A stretch of DNA of 41,998 nucleotides. Origin: B16-G9 sp964400655 (GTDB lineage: Bacteria; Bacteroidota; Bacteroidia; Bacteroidales; F082). The notes beneath the pieces are model-generated. The model did not search any database. It was not told the DNA's origin and saw only the letters and a list, made by a program, of their open reading frames with translations. Both the position numbers and the translations under genes were made by a program. Location of the stretch: positions 1-41,998 of the forward strand of contig CAYNVN010000098.1 of the NCBI GenBank assembly GCA_964400655.1, given 5' to 3'. The first letter of the stretch is position 1. Every line of letters begins with the position of its first letter. Of this stretch, positions 41,818 to 41,998 are shown in pieces.

Positions 41818-41998
41818 TTAATTGTTTTTAAGGCTCTTCTTTTTAAGAAGTACGGCGATAATAAGCAATACAAATACAAGCAGTGCGACAAAGAAACCGT
41901 AATAGGGATATGACGAAGTGGTAAACTGTGCTACTTTACCTTCGCCGAAAACGGTGGGCATAAAGGGTTTAATACCCCTGAAAGCTCCTCCGCCGTGC
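41818..41998 (-). CDS. C-terminus of a membrane-anchored nos-cluster protein (partial)
   Basis: The last 60 codons only. The visible part starts in a glycine/His-rich segment (HGGGAFRGIKPFMPT) and ends in one TM helix (YYGFFVALLVFVLLIIAVLL) and a KKKSLKNN tail, so it is an extracytoplasmic domain held by a C-terminal helix. It lies 20 bases upstream of nosD on the same strand and is probably its operon partner. I cannot name the family; an N2O reductase accessory (NosL-like or copper chaperone) role is only a guess. Confidence 0.65.
   Translation of the reverse strand, partial: HGGGAFRGIKPFMPTVFGEGKVAQFTTSSYPYYGFFVALLVFVLLIIAVLLKKKSLKNN

Overview
The window is a stretch of chromosome from a member of the Bacteroidota, most likely Bacteroidales/Marinilabiliales-like. 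The reasons are: a C-terminal type IX secretion sorting domain on a secreted protease, repeated TAnnTTTG-type promoter -7 elements, few Shine-Dalgarno sequences, a separate outer-membrane-barrel/TonB-receptor style of envelope, and an unlinked dnaN. It is dense, mostly housekeeping sequence with no phage, no transposase gene, no rRNA or tRNA gene and no CRISPR array that I can see. The exact genus is inference.

Left part (1-7530, all leftward): the start of a secreted protein cut by the window edge, a small outer-membrane barrel protein with a lysine-rich tail, a complete RND efflux operon (adaptor, AcrB-like pump, TolC-like channel; both outer parts are lipoproteins) and an OsmC-type thiol peroxidase. 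Next (7700-17750): galM plus a membrane glycosyltransferase going right, then leftward dnaN with a clear terminator, and a leftward tpiA-prmA-giant secreted protein operon; the 1509-residue protein is unrecognised.

Middle (17750-29990): a structured intergenic repeat, ppnP with a tiny TPR protein, an isoprenylcysteine-methyltransferase-like membrane enzyme, a DMT exporter, an AI-2E-family transporter, a 1317-residue cation-chloride-cotransporter-like protein with a very long helical tail, a CotH/beta-helix lipoprotein, and mnmA.

The most interesting site is 30110-30283, in front of pyrBI. It holds a -7 element, a 49-codon ORF too short for ordinary ORF callers, a small upstream hairpin, and a strong intrinsic terminator lying inside that ORF. 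The ORF stop overlaps the pyrB start (ATGA). This has the architecture of the enterobacterial pyrL/pyrBI attenuator, where translation of a leader peptide decides whether transcription reaches pyrB. I propose it as a translation-coupled pyrimidine attenuator in Bacteroidota.

Right part (31700-41998): an AlbA_2/Schlafen-domain regulator, a CxxC (HMA-like)-AraC fusion, a T9SS-secreted papain-like protease, a SulP transporter with a beta-carbonic anhydrase (probable bicarbonate/CO2 pair), a 380-base block of degenerate repeats, and the edge of a nitrous oxide reductase (nos) cluster: a partial membrane-anchored protein, nosD, an unknown 127-residue protein and a TonB receptor with the copper-site residues of OprC/NosA. 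Together these suggest respiratory N2O reduction with its own copper import.
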